This document shows, piece by piece, positions 1 through 9,385 of a stretch of 33,439 bases of DNA. Numbering within the stretch: position 1 is the stretch's first letter; every line of letters begins with the position of its first letter. A program made the position numbers and the translations under genes. Source of the DNA: a bacterium (GTDB taxonomy: Bacteria; JAJVIF01; JAGGVT01); NCBI GenBank assembly GCA_021157815.1, contig JAGGVT010000067.1, forward strand, positions 1 through 33,439, in the 5' to 3' direction. The notes beneath the pieces were generated by a model. It saw only the letters and a list, made by a program, of their open reading frames with translations. It was not told where the DNA came from and did no database searches.

Positions 1-281
1 CCGTCAATTTCAACAACGCCCCATGCACCGGATGAGATACTCTTGCAGTTATCGCATTTACCGCATGGTTCGCCATCCTGAAGATCGGTGCAGTTTACTG
101 CCCGCGCCATAATCCTCGCGACTGTCGTTTTGCCAGTACCTCTTGGGCCACTGAACAAATAGGCGTGAGAAATCTGGTCGAGCTTAATCGCATTTTTCAA
201 AGTGCGTTTAACATGCTCCTGCCCGATTACTTCCGAGAATAGCTCGGGACGGTATTTTCTATATAGCGCAAGGTATGCCAT
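1..281 (-). CDS. dnaX: DNA polymerase III subunit gamma/tau, N-terminal part (runs off the window)
   Basis: This is the clamp-loader ATPase that loads the sliding clamp during replication. Only the first 93 codons are inside the window; the gene continues beyond base 1. The translation begins MAYLALYRKYRPELFSEVIG, a typical DnaX opening, followed by a Walker A loop (GPRGTGKTT, about residues 45-53). A Cys cluster then follows (C at about 64, then CGKC and NCK), corresponding to the zinc-binding module of gamma/tau. The ATG at 281 is the natural start because it begins the conserved YRKYRP segment. The upstream strand has only a weak purine stretch (GGATAG) as a ribosome site. Identity is firm; whether a separate gamma form is made cannot be judged from this fragment. 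Confidence 0.96.
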   Translation of the reverse strand, partial: MAYLALYRKYRPELFSEVIGQEHVKRTLKNAIKLDQISHAYLFSGPRGTGKTTVARIMARAVNCTDLQDGEPCGKCDNCKSISSGAWGVVEID

Positions 282-422
282 TCATCTATCCGTAGAACGT
301 TTCATCCACCTGTTAATTCACAGTTGATGAGGATTTGTGATTATATCATGCTGCCAGCGTGAATCAAAACCATAAAGATTTGACAATTCAGGAATCTATA
401 ATATCGTAGCGCTGATGTCTAA

Positions 423-551
423 GGGCTGTTGAAAAACCGCTTTTTATCCCGTAACCCGGTCATGCCGTCCCGAACTAAAGAAACAATTATCTATAAGGTA
501 AATCAGGCATGCCGGGGAAGTGGCTATCTATGCGGAACCCCGGGACGCCAG
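423..551. repeat. Truncated copy of the GGGCTGTTGAAAAA repeat element
   Basis: It begins with GGGCTGTTGAAAAA, then carries GTAACCCGG and two GGCATGCCG-type palindromic cores. For about 120 bases it is nearly identical to the reverse complement of the element at 11736-11943. The right end is missing: similarity stops at the 3' end of the neighbouring thiamine-binding protein gene, just before its stop codon. Apart from this repeat I see nothing in the gap between dnaX and that gene. Confidence 0.85.
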
Positions 552-553
552 CG

Positions 554-859
554 CTACGTGTGAATCTCCCTGCCAAGGCGCTTCTCTATTGATTCTATCT
601 TCTTCTTGAGCATATTGCGTTTGCCTTTCCTGTCATCCACCCAGATTTTAATGCTGATTCTGTCTGCGTGTTTTCGCATTTTTTTGCGGCACTTGTTTAT
701 CACGTCGAATATCTCATCCCAGCTGCCCTCAATGACTGTCCCCATTGGGTTTGTTTGAGAATCAAGTCCGCTTTTCTCGATTACATCTATCGATTCAGCG
801 ACATATTTAGAAAGGCTTTCTCCTTTGGCGAAAGGAGCGATGGAAAACATAACAAGCAT
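554..859 (-). CDS. MTH1187/YkoF-family thiamine-binding protein
   Basis: A 101-residue cytoplasmic protein of the MTH1187/YkoF family (DUF77), small ferredoxin-like folds that oligomerise and, in characterised members, bind thiamine or related pyrimidines. Family marks are visible: an opening beta strand with a P(F/L).KGES-type turn (PFAKGESLSKYVAE), the N-P-M-G-T-V-I-E-G segment at about residues 37-45, and a Arg-Ile-Ser-I-K-I strand followed by DDRKGK. The length matches the family. The ATG at 859 has a good GGAGG seven bases upstream. The stop codon lies against the edge of a repeat copy, but the C-terminus looks complete. No thiamine pathway gene is nearby, so the ligand is inferred from the family only. 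Confidence 0.88.
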   Translation of the reverse strand: MLVMFSIAPFAKGESLSKYVAESIDVIEKSGLDSQTNPMGTVIEGSWDEIFDVINKCRKKMRKHADRISIKIWVDDRKGKRNMLKKKIESIEKRLGREIHT

Positions 860-902
860 TTTGAGCCTCCGTGAAATTTTAGACTTTCTTGATATGAAAT
901 AT

Positions 903-1014
903 TTGTCATTCTGAGCAAAGCGAAAAATCTATATGCGACTGTGTTGATGATTATATCTGATGAGAAATATGTACGTCATCGCGAATAGATTCTTCGCTGC
1001 GCTCAGAATGACAA
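903..1014. repeat. Palindromic intergenic repeat with GTCATTCTGAGC ends
   Basis: An imperfect inverted repeat. The left arm GTCATTCTGAGC..AAGCGAAAAATCTAT pairs with the right arm ATAGATTCTTCGC..GCTCAGAATGAC, with about 40 bases between arms. Sequences of this form are common as dispersed intergenic palindromes in many bacterial genomes. No coding potential. Confidence 0.85.
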
Positions 1015-1077
1015 TTTAACCGTTTTCCTGAGTTATAAGACACCTTCTCCATTTCCCTGGATAATGCGTGAATCCGT

Positions 1078-1111
1078 CCCATTTCCCCCGGTTAATGAGA
1101 AACCGGGCTAC
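1078..1111. repeat. Short dispersed repeat, copy 1
   Basis: CCCATTTCCCCCGGTTAATG and the following AGAAAC..GGCTAC recur nearly unchanged at 31552-31584, about 30 kb away. Similarity extends weakly upstream in both places. Function unknown. Confidence 0.7.
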
Positions 1112-1130
1112 AAGCTGAGCGCAGTTTCAT

Positions 1131-1271
1131 TACCCCCACCCCAGCCCTCCCCCTGAAGTGGGAGGGAGTAATTTATCGCAACCCCAATCGCGAATGGAGC
1201 AATTTATCTCAACCCCAATCGTGGAGGAAGCAATTTGTCTCCCCCCGCTCGCGGGGGGATTAAGGGGGGGG
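1131..1271. repeat. G/C-rich dispersed repeat containing a 31-bp tandem repeat
   Basis: C-rich blocks (CCAGCCCTCCC and CCCCCCGCTCGCGGGGGG) flank three tandem units of exactly 31 bases at 1167-1197, 1198-1228 and 1229-1259. Each unit opens AG(T/C)AATTT. Similar C-rich and G-rich hairpin blocks occur at 11596-11728. The GC hairpin close to the end of tamB might also stop transcription of that operon, but it lacks a clear T tract on the right strand. Confidence 0.75.
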
Positions 1272-1276
1272 AAACA

Positions 1277-4200
1277 CTATTTCAATGGAAAAACATAATC
1301 CAGTTTGATAATGATTCCCCCCTCTTCATCCGTACCCAATCCGATAAATGATCCTGTCCTGATTTTGAATTTCATAAAGATATCGTACTCAGGATCACTC
1401 GAAAATAAATGATAGTAATCCAAAAAGAAATCCGGGAATGTTTCATATTCCATGTTGACGAAAATATCCTTCTCGAAATCGATGCCTACCTGGAATAGCT
1501 GGAATCCGCCCTCCGATTCAAAGAACCGTGAAATATACGCGCCCGGAATTGTAAACGCCTGCTGCGACAGAGTTGTGAGCAAGCCCTCATCCTGAAAGTC
1601 CTGGATTATATCCTGTCGCATGACAATCGCCATCAGTTCGTTCTCGGTAAGAGTTCCCCTGTTGGATGTGAAAGTAAGCCCTTTGTTCAATTGCCTAAGC
1701 CGCGCGTTGATTTTGGCTGTTACAATAAGGTTTTCCGTTCCCTGAAAGTTTCTGATACTCCTTGAAACGATTACCGTTGTCGCCTCGCCTTTCAAGTACG
1801 GATTGTCGATTCCCAAAAATTCCTTGAATTGCAGCTCTGCCTCGTTGACAGTAAAAGTTCTATCGAGCAGTCTCATGTATCCGCCTTGAACGGTTATTTC
1901 CCCTTTGGCGGAGGGATATCCGGGAGTTCCTGAAATGTCGAGCGTCGATTTTTCAAGCGTAATTGCCAGGTTATTCCCGGATGAAGCCTGGAATCTCTCC
2001 GGAATAATTACCTCGAGGTCCATCTCAACCGGACTGCCAACCCCAGCAGACGCCGCAATAGGCATCGGTGATACGCGATAACTGCCTTTGACAATCTCGA
2101 TAATGCCGCTTAGTTTCGCTTTGCTTTTTAGAAGTTCAAGCTGAATGCCTTTCTCGTTGTTTTTTCCCGTCAGCAGGACTTCCACATTCAGTCCGAAATT
2201 GTTAAACGGAAACGGTTGGTCATTCAGATTTGCGATTTCAATTCGAGGCGTGTATTCGCCTGCCGCGTTGGTTCCACCGTTTGAAATGCCCGCAAAGCGG
2301 CTGAAATCAAATTCACCTGTGCATGAAAGATACGATGCTTCACTTGCAATCGTGCCAATTAAATCAACCGTATTGTCTTTGAAATCGAGAGATAACAACG
2401 CGGAATCAGCAAGTGCTATATTTCCCAGGACTGGCTTGGCGATTGTCGCGTTCGCATTGCCGTTTATTAACGGCTTTTCGGATGTCCCTCCCAGATTGAT
2501 ATCCAGGTCAAGCGATGTTTCCTCGCCCTTGAGGGAGATTCCAAGTTGTTCAAGAAGCGGCGATAAATTAAATTTCCGTGCAACGATATTCAAGTTAAGT
2601 TTTGTTTCATTCATCGAAAGCGATGGATTAATCACTCCACTAATTTCAAACACACTTTCCTCAAGGCTGCATTGAAGCCGTCCAAGTCTAAATTCTCCCG
2701 TGGTGCCGTCTATTAATCCCTGAGCCAGGATTTTATCCACCTCAAACCATTTATAACCCGGATTTTCCGCTTTCAGGTCGATGTAAATTTTCGGTTCAAG
2801 CGTATTCCGGTCATACGATAACATCATGACAAGCGATGAAATCTTACCTTTCAAGCCCTCGGGAATCAGTCCGCCCATGCTGAGATTTTCCAAAGGCAGA
2901 TTATCAATGCTCATCGATATTGAACTTTCTGAAATCTTTGATGGATTCAGTTCCAGAGAGCCTGATGCCACAGCTTGAAATCCCTTACCATCCCTGAGTT
3001 CAAGGTTGAGGTTATCAATCCTTGTCCCCTCCCATGAGAATTTCAGATTGCTGTCATCAACCGGAATTCCGAACAGTTTCGCTGAACGGAAAAACAAATC
3101 AACATCCTCCAGTTTCAGGTTAAGCATGGAGCCTTTTAATTTACCGCTGCCCTCGATAATGCCATCGAAAATTTCCTCAGACTCAACTCCGGCAAGACTC
3201 ACCAGTGAATTCAATGGGTAAGAGCTGATTTTCAAATCAAGATTCATGGGCGATGCGCCTGTAACCTCCTCAAGACTCGCAGTGCCACTGATTGAAATAT
3301 TTCCTTCCCCCTGTGTGAAATTCATGTATGTATCGTAATTGCCATCTGAACGAGTGTTAATCCTCGCCCTGAGTTGATGAATATTTTCCGAGTTAATCTT
3401 GAAATCCCTGCACTCAGCGGAGCCCTCCAGAAGCCAGTTGTCGGGTTTGCGTTCAACCGCGAGATCAAGCGCCATTTTGCCATCCAGAGGAATCGTGGGT
3501 CCCCTGTTCGCATTTCTTTGTGGCAATTGCAAATCGACTCCGGGAATTTCCGGCAGGATATCTATTATCAGTGTGTTTAACAGTTGGGATGATTCGGTTT
3601 GCTCAGCCAGCGATTCAAAAAGCAGTCCACCGCTGACCTCCATTCTCCCATTTTCTATTGCGCCGCTAGTATGAAACTTTTCTTTGAACTCCGAGAATTG
3701 TTTTGTAAGTTCACCAACTGAGTTGAATTTTCCTATTCCCGTCAGGTCGATATCGAGAAACGTCCCCGTGAAAGTGTTGTCCTCCGGAGTATAGACTCTG
3801 TTGGAAAAACCATCATCGCCATCGATATTAAGATTGATAACACCGTTCAGATTGTCAGCATCGCCGATGAACTCGCCATCACCGCTAATCATCAGTTCGC
3901 TGATAACGTTGTCTGGTGAAAAAGCGCTCAGCGGGACATTCTCCCACCTGCCCCACATAACAAGAGGTCGCTCGTGGTCGAAAAGGTATTCAGAGTGTAT
4001 TTCTATTTCCGAACCAGTCGCTGTGAGTCTGGTGTAACTTTCCTTCAGGCCGGATGAATCAATATGCGCGGAAAAATCGCCACGTTCAAACTGCCAGTTG
4101 AAAATACTACCGTTGTAGGCTCTTAATAAAACAGTCGCCGATGGATTATCAAATGTACCCTCAATCCTGCCGCTGCCAAACAGCATACCGCTTATGTCTA

Positions 4201-5959
4201 TCGGCATGTCATAATCGACAAAATCAATGTCGTTAAGATTGACTTCATCCAGTTGAAACTCCATGTTTACTGAATTCGGTCTTATGATTTTACCGTTAAC
4301 TCTCATAATTCCGCCAGTCTCCGGCTCAATCATCACATTGCTGATTGTGATTATGTCATTTTCAACAACAATGCCGCCTTGAATATTTCCGCAGGGAACA
4401 TGCATAACGCTGCCATCTTGAATATTCAGATTCACTTGCGCTTTGTAGTTGGCTTCCCTTGCTATTAAATTAGCGTCAAATTCCGGTTTCCCCCTGATAT
4501 CAAACGGGATATTGAACTTGATGAATTCCTTAAAAAAGCCAATCTCAATATCCTTTGACTTGATATCGAAAACTCCCAGTGTTTCAAACGGTTTTATTTC
4601 ACCGCAAATATCAATGTAACCACCGTTGCTTTCCTGAAAGCTTATGGATGGGAATGAAATTTTATTGTTGCGAAATTCAAAATCGCTCTCTTCAATTCTG
4701 AAATCCTTAGATGACAATGTTAAATTATCAGACCAAAATTTCCCTGATGCTACAATGTTGTTAATCACTCCTCCTATTTGGGCATCGATGTTCAGCTCAC
4801 CCTTCATATCAGGTTGAATGGGAAGAGTATCCGGCAGAATCGAATCAATCGAGATATCCCTGGCATGCAAAGAGCCTTTTATTTCACCACTTTGAATGCC
4901 ATTGATTTGAAAAAGCCCATTGTATGATGAACCGGCATATTCACCCTCCACGGCAATTTGGCATATATTCGAAGGAGATGAAAAACGAACTAAACACTTT
5001 GAGAATTCAACCTTGCCTGTGCCATTAAACGGAGACGTGAACTGCACCTTCGATGCATCCAGCTCCATATCGAAATTCACATCCGGTTTGCTGTCTGCGA
5101 TATTTGAAATCTTTGCATCAAATTTCCCCTCAATTTTATCTGAATCAATCCCCAGGTTTTTAAGCTGTGGCAATTGGACATTCAGCAAATCCATGAACTG
5201 CCCAATTCCGGAAAGGTCTATTTTTCCACCCAGATGAATCTCCTCAGCCAGATTCCCCCCTCCACTGATTTCAACCACGGGGTTTCGTTTCCCATTAATG
5301 AAATTTCCTGAATGGTTCGAGTTATTCCCGGACAGCCAGTATGCCTTAAGTTTGGGATGCAGAACGATTTCGCCATCAATCAGAAGAATATTCCCGCTCA
5401 TAAACAGGGGTAAATAATAAGAGAAGGCATCGCTGGAATCACCATCGCTACTGTTATTCTGAAAAATCTCAACACGGCAGTCATTCAGCACAAGTTCCAT
5501 GTTGATTTTATCCCATGGAAATTCGGCTTCTTTTTGTTGCCTTGATTTGAAAACCTCCATCCAGTTGACAGAACCATCCTTTAACACGGCTTTAACAACC
5601 GGCTTGTTAATCTGTATATAGCGAATGGCGTTGACTGCCATATCCGGCTTGTTGATTATCTGCAGCCAGTCGGCTCTTATAACAGCGCTTTCGATATGAA
5701 GCAGCGGGGCGCCGTTTATGTCACTCATGGAGATATCACTTAGCGAAACCGAAAATGGAAATTCAGCGGTTAAACTGTCTATCGAAAGGTCAACGTTCAG
5801 CTCATTTGACGCCAGTTTTGTTAATGCCTCGATTATCTTATCCTGGTTGCGATTGATAGCGGCATTGAAGGAAGCCGAACTCATAAGAAGCACGCCGACC
5901 AGAATCAGCACTACGATTATTGCAGTTGTGAAACCATATTTTGAAAAAAATTTACGCAC
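1277..5959 (-). CDS. tamB: TamB-family AsmA-like envelope protein
   Basis: A 1560-residue protein with one N-terminal membrane anchor (about residues 10-30) followed by a very long, beta-rich, periplasmic body. The C-terminal region (about residues 1250-1560) matches the TamB/DUF490 domain: conserved elements include GGYMRLLDRTFTVNEAEL near 1390 and the late LTENELMAIV segment. Family members form hydrophobic grooves that bridge inner and outer membranes and are implicated in phospholipid transport and outer membrane assembly. It is the last gene of a four-gene minus-strand operon, starting 12 bases after mlaD. The start is GTG at 5959 with no clear ribosome site, suggesting coupling to mlaD translation. 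No TamA/BamA-type partner is in the window. Length and context support TamB rather than a smaller AsmA protein. Confidence 0.9.
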   Translation of the reverse strand: MRKFFSKYGFTTAIIVVLILVGVLLMSSASFNAAINRNQDKIIEALTKLASNELNVDLSIDSLTAEFPFSVSLSDISMSDINGAPLLHIESAVIRADWLQIINKPDMAVNAIRYIQINKPVVKAVLKDGSVNWMEVFKSRQQKEAEFPWDKINMELVLNDCRVEIFQNNSSDGDSSDAFSYYLPLFMSGNILLIDGEIVLHPKLKAYWLSGNNSNHSGNFINGKRNPVVEISGGGNLAEEIHLGGKIDLSGIGQFMDLLNVQLPQLKNLGIDSDKIEGKFDAKISNIADSKPDVNFDMELDASKVQFTSPFNGTGKVEFSKCLVRFSSPSNICQIAVEGEYAGSSYNGLFQINGIQSGEIKGSLHARDISIDSILPDTLPIQPDMKGELNIDAQIGGVINNIVASGKFWSDNLTLSSKDFRIEESDFEFRNNKISFPSISFQESNGGYIDICGEIKPFETLGVFDIKSKDIEIGFFKEFIKFNIPFDIRGKPEFDANLIAREANYKAQVNLNIQDGSVMHVPCGNIQGGIVVENDIITISNVMIEPETGGIMRVNGKIIRPNSVNMEFQLDEVNLNDIDFVDYDMPIDISGMLFGSGRIEGTFDNPSATVLLRAYNGSIFNWQFERGDFSAHIDSSGLKESYTRLTATGSEIEIHSEYLFDHERPLVMWGRWENVPLSAFSPDNVISELMISGDGEFIGDADNLNGVINLNIDGDDGFSNRVYTPEDNTFTGTFLDIDLTGIGKFNSVGELTKQFSEFKEKFHTSGAIENGRMEVSGGLLFESLAEQTESSQLLNTLIIDILPEIPGVDLQLPQRNANRGPTIPLDGKMALDLAVERKPDNWLLEGSAECRDFKINSENIHQLRARINTRSDGNYDTYMNFTQGEGNISISGTASLEEVTGASPMNLDLKISSYPLNSLVSLAGVESEEIFDGIIEGSGKLKGSMLNLKLEDVDLFFRSAKLFGIPVDDSNLKFSWEGTRIDNLNLELRDGKGFQAVASGSLELNPSKISESSISMSIDNLPLENLSMGGLIPEGLKGKISSLVMMLSYDRNTLEPKIYIDLKAENPGYKWFEVDKILAQGLIDGTTGEFRLGRLQCSLEESVFEISGVINPSLSMNETKLNLNIVARKFNLSPLLEQLGISLKGEETSLDLDINLGGTSEKPLINGNANATIAKPVLGNIALADSALLSLDFKDNTVDLIGTIASEASYLSCTGEFDFSRFAGISNGGTNAAGEYTPRIEIANLNDQPFPFNNFGLNVEVLLTGKNNEKGIQLELLKSKAKLSGIIEIVKGSYRVSPMPIAASAGVGSPVEMDLEVIIPERFQASSGNNLAITLEKSTLDISGTPGYPSAKGEITVQGGYMRLLDRTFTVNEAELQFKEFLGIDNPYLKGEATTVIVSRSIRNFQGTENLIVTAKINARLRQLNKGLTFTSNRGTLTENELMAIVMRQDIIQDFQDEGLLTTLSQQAFTIPGAYISRFFESEGGFQLFQVGIDFEKDIFVNMEYETFPDFFLDYYHLFSSDPEYDIFMKFKIRTGSFIGLGTDEEGGIIIKLDYVFPLK

Positions 5960-5971
5960 TTTTTAAAAATG

Positions 5972-7594
5972 TCAGAATTCATATAAAATCCCCAAATTGA
6001 AAATATCATCATTAAAGATACTTTCACCACCTACCACTATGAAGACATTATCTGAGATTCCAATTCCGCCATACATGTCGAACACCACATCGTTGGGGTC
6101 ATACAAATCGCTTTTAATGAAGAAATTATCCAGATGGTAATCCAATCCGAGTCCAACTTTCGAGCGTTTAACGCCAAACCTGAGGTCGAAAACTTCATCC
6201 AGATTGAATCCCAGCTGCATGTTCAGAAGATTATCCTCTCCGATTTCATCGAGTCCAACTGTAAAATAAATCTGTTTCTCCGGGTTATACAAGTAGAAAT
6301 CAACGCCGCTGAAGTATGTGTCCTTTTCCGGCCTGAATCGTGATTTGAATTCGCCTGAAAACTCAAGGTCTGAAACTTTTTCAATCCTGTTCTTCAAATC
6401 CTGGACTGTCTTTTTAGTGGTTTCAAGTGTATCACGCACAGAATGGACACTTTCCTTCAATTCGCCTTTAAGTTCAGGATCATCGGTTATTTCCTCGATA
6501 TCCGCCAGGATTCCCTCAATCTGGTCCGCAATGCTTTCAATACGTTCGGAGATATTCTTTACCGAGTCTTGCAATTCGGGATCCTCCATAAGATCACGCA
6601 TTGATTTACTAGCCGATTCGATATTCTCCATTGTGGATGTAATGCGGGGTTTGTTATCATCGACGATATCCGCCAGTCCTACAGTAATGCTTTCAACATT
6701 GGCACCAATGCTTTCAATCTGCTCTTTCACAGAGGCAAACAGCTCATCAATCGCATCTTTATCGATAAGTCCCTCGATATCGTCAAGCAAATCCTGGAAC
6801 CTCTTAAGGACATTCAGTATTTCCTGGTTAAGTTCCTTGAGCTGCAATCCTGATTCCCGCACAACTTCATCAACGTGAGCGATTAAATCCTCCGGCCCTG
6901 CCTCACGCGACCCTTGAAAATATGATTCCTCCTCAAGCGGCGGGAAGACATCAATATAAGTAACCTGAGTATATTTTTTGGTTCCGCTGTCCCAGAATTT
7001 TCTTTCACCCGGAACGAACGCGTATGTTTTATCCACATTAATTGATTTGTCAATCTTCTTTACTTTTGCTCTATCAAACCCGGATTCGGATATTTCCACA
7101 TCAACAATCTGCCCAATCAGTTTTTCCTCACCATCATGGAAGTAATGAAGCCAGTCGTTTTTCCTTACTTTGCTTTTCAATACTTTTACATAATAGCAAT
7201 CTGGTTCCTCATCAGCATCACAGTCAAAATATCCGCCGGCAGGTTCGGATACCTCTATATATGAACTGCCCAGAAGACTTTCCTTGGTTATAATCACTTC
7301 CGCATTTTCATGGACAACATTTCCTTTTCCAAAGATACGCACTGTTACACTTACACCGCTCAACGGGCTGATGTCTGTCATTTCAACCAGCCCAACCTCC
7401 TTGCCGTTTATCTTGAATTTGGCGCCTTTATTCAAACCGCGAATGGATGCAAAATGAAAATGCAGGCGGTATTCATCCTGTCTTTTCCCTATAAATTTAA
7501 CCACACCAAAATAAGAGAGCATAAGCAGTATAAAAAATACTGCCATAATTACCCAGAAACCAACCTTGGCGGCGTCTGATACTTTTAAATCCAA
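5972..7594 (-). CDS. mlaD: Long MlaD: MCE-domain lipid transporter subunit with C-terminal barrel-like domain
   Basis: A 540-residue MCE protein, much longer than the roughly 180-residue E. coli MlaD. Order of parts: membrane helix at about 10-30; MCE domain at about 38-118 (IRGLNKGAKFKINGKEVG, then LLGSSYIEVSEP); an extra charged beta-rich stretch to about 220; a long heptad-like helical region at about 225-400; and a C-terminal region of alternating short amphipathic strands (about 400-540) ending in Phe, as outer membrane barrels do. Members of this long type in diderm Firmicutes (Veillonella) have been described as transenvelope bridges. The TTG start is supported by GAGG eight bases upstream. 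It lies between mlaF and tamB in one operon. The MCE assignment is firm; the barrel is read from strand pattern and the terminal Phe only. Confidence 0.92.
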   Translation of the reverse strand: MDLKVSDAAKVGFWVIMAVFFILLMLSYFGVVKFIGKRQDEYRLHFHFASIRGLNKGAKFKINGKEVGLVEMTDISPLSGVSVTVRIFGKGNVVHENAEVIITKESLLGSSYIEVSEPAGGYFDCDADEEPDCYYVKVLKSKVRKNDWLHYFHDGEEKLIGQIVDVEISESGFDRAKVKKIDKSINVDKTYAFVPGERKFWDSGTKKYTQVTYIDVFPPLEEESYFQGSREAGPEDLIAHVDEVVRESGLQLKELNQEILNVLKRFQDLLDDIEGLIDKDAIDELFASVKEQIESIGANVESITVGLADIVDDNKPRITSTMENIESASKSMRDLMEDPELQDSVKNISERIESIADQIEGILADIEEITDDPELKGELKESVHSVRDTLETTKKTVQDLKNRIEKVSDLEFSGEFKSRFRPEKDTYFSGVDFYLYNPEKQIYFTVGLDEIGEDNLLNMQLGFNLDEVFDLRFGVKRSKVGLGLDYHLDNFFIKSDLYDPNDVVFDMYGGIGISDNVFIVVGGESIFNDDIFNLGILYEF

Positions 7595-7647
7595 TTTATC
7601 AACCTCGAATTAACAGGCGCATGTTTCACCAAACGCCATTTGATAAA

Positions 7648-8418
7648 TTAATTATCCAACGTTTTTATAGAATGAATAAATTCATGAACCTCTTCAATTT
7701 CAGAATTCATTATTTCATCCGGAGTCCCGGTCTGTATTATTGTATTGTTGAAAATCGCGCTGATGCGGTCTGAAAATGCGAAAACAGAAGGCATATCGTG
7801 CGAGACAACAACGCTTGTCACACCGAAATCCTCACGGGTTGAGTAAATCATCTCGTTCACATATCCGGCCATTATCGGGTCGAGTCCGCTTGTTGGTTCA
7901 TCATACAGAATTATGGATGGTTTCTCGACAAGCGCTCTGGCGAGTCCGGCCCTTTTCTGCATACCGCCGGAAAGCTCATCCGGGAAACTATCTCTCGCGT
8001 CAATCATCCCAAGCTGCTCAAGCACCTGAATGACTTTCTCCTTAATCTCCTTTTTGCCAAAAAGCCGTTTCTCCGCCAGTGGAAACGCGACATTTTCGAA
8101 TACAGTCATTGAATCAAACAACGCCGCGCCCTGAAAAACCATTCCCATTTTCTGGCGAACATGATACAGGTTTGATTCTCTCAGATGGTCAATTCTCTCG
8201 CCATCTATAATAAGCTCCCCGCTGAAAATCCTGCAGAATCGCATTATCGTTTTAAGAAGAGTCGATTTGCCTGAACCTGAACCGCCGATAACCGTGATAA
8301 TCTCCGATGGCTTAACATTGAAGTTCAGGTTTTCGAGAATGATTTTATCGTCATACCCCGATGATATCCCGTTCATCGAGATTATATACTCAGAATTATT
8401 TTCAATCCCTTTTTTCAT
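7648..8418 (-). CDS. mlaF: Mla-type ABC transporter ATP-binding protein
   Basis: A 256-residue cytoplasmic ATPase that would power phospholipid transport with MlaE and MlaD. Visible motifs: Walker A GGSGSGKST (45-53), Q-loop in VFQGAALFDSMTV, signature LSGGMQKR (149-156), Walker B ILYDEPTSGLD (170-180) and switch His in VVVSHD. The ALFDSMTVFENVAFPL segment is typical of the MlaF/Mkl branch of ABC ATPases. It begins 11 bases after mlaE ends and is followed 53 bases later by mlaD, so it is surely co-transcribed. The ATG at 8418 has only a weak ribosome site. Confidence 0.94.
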   Translation of the reverse strand: MKKGIENNSEYIISMNGISSGYDDKIILENLNFNVKPSEIITVIGGSGSGKSTLLKTIMRFCRIFSGELIIDGERIDHLRESNLYHVRQKMGMVFQGAALFDSMTVFENVAFPLAEKRLFGKKEIKEKVIQVLEQLGMIDARDSFPDELSGGMQKRAGLARALVEKPSIILYDEPTSGLDPIMAGYVNEMIYSTREDFGVTSVVVSHDMPSVFAFSDRISAIFNNTIIQTGTPDEIMNSEIEEVHEFIHSIKTLDN

Positions 8419-8429
8419 AAATTAATCTA

Positions 8430-9275
8430 TCATAATTTGACAATAGTAATCAGAACGTCGGCAAGGAAAATGAGAATCATGCTTGTTACCACACTTGATG
8501 TAACCGCTCGCCCAACACCGCTGGCTCCTCCCTTTGTTTCAAATCCCCGGACGCAGCCAACAATCGCGATAATCACTCCGAAGATCAGTGATTTTTTCAG
8601 AAGGCTTCGCGCGATATCCATCTCATAGAAATTCTTGACGCTTTCGAAATATGTCATATATGAAACTTCAAGCGGTGAGATATAGTGTACGGCAATGTAA
8701 CCGGCATAAACGCCTACTATTGCGGCAAAGAGAGTGATTATCGGCACCATTATTATGCAAGCGAGAAGTCTCGGCACAACAAGATAACGAATGGGTGGAA
8801 CTGCGCTTGCCCGCAGGGCATCAATTTGGTCAGTTACTTTCATTGTTCCGATTTCACTCGCGATTCCAGCTCCGGCTCGTCCGGCAATAATCAAAGCTGA
8901 AAGAACGGGCGCGAGTTCCTTTCCCATACTCCACAGCATTGCGCCGCCGATTAATTCCTCTCCATAAGAAAGAGACTCAATCTGCTGGGTTAGAATTGTC
9001 GCCAGTGTCATACCGGTAAAGCCAATACATAGTACAACGATGAAAATCGAATCCGCGCCAAGAAAAGACATCTGCTGAATCAGGGTATTGAGCCGAACTC
9101 CGCCTTTTAAAATAAATATCATTGCCCGGACGAACATCAGAATGAACTGTCCAATGAAATCAAATGTGTTAATCATCATCTGGACAAATCCCGCTGTAAC
9201 TTCACCGGTTATGGTGAATGGCGCAAAAAATATATCTTTCGCGGTTTGTTCTATCTTTTGATTCCTGTTTGGCAA
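8430..9275 (-). CDS. mlaE: MlaE-family ABC transporter permease
   Basis: A 281-residue inner-membrane permease of the MlaE/YrbE family, the membrane part of MCE lipid transporters. The family core EIGTMKVTDQIDALR followed by RYLVVPRLLA is present in the middle of the protein, and GMTLATILTQQ and AGRAGAGIASE are also typical. Five or so hydrophobic segments fit. The first gene of the mlaEFD-tamB operon. The TTG start at 9275 has AGGA about ten bases upstream and a closer GGAG only two bases away; no better ATG lies upstream in frame, so the start is probable rather than certain. The promoter was not identified. Confidence 0.93.
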   Translation of the reverse strand: MPNRNQKIEQTAKDIFFAPFTITGEVTAGFVQMMINTFDFIGQFILMFVRAMIFILKGGVRLNTLIQQMSFLGADSIFIVVLCIGFTGMTLATILTQQIESLSYGEELIGGAMLWSMGKELAPVLSALIIAGRAGAGIASEIGTMKVTDQIDALRASAVPPIRYLVVPRLLACIIMVPIITLFAAIVGVYAGYIAVHYISPLEVSYMTYFESVKNFYEMDIARSLLKKSLIFGVIIAIVGCVRGFETKGGASGVGRAVTSSVVTSMILIFLADVLITIVKL

Positions 9276-9385
9276 TGCTCCAGAGTCCTGAACAACCTTA
9301 ATATGTATTAAAGCATAAATTGTACCGATTTACCGCCACCTTTACCAGCACGAAATGAGCTCGATAATCCGCGATTGATTTTAAT

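Noticed and set aside
1167-1259. CRISPR array
   Set aside because: The 31-bp units are contiguous with no spacers, only three in number, and lie in G/C-rich repeat DNA without cas genes.
2145-6878. Several plus-strand open frames of 60-190 codons opposite tamB and mlaD
   Set aside because: They are antisense to well-supported genes, rich in Ser and Arg as expected for reversed codons, and lack ribosome sites.
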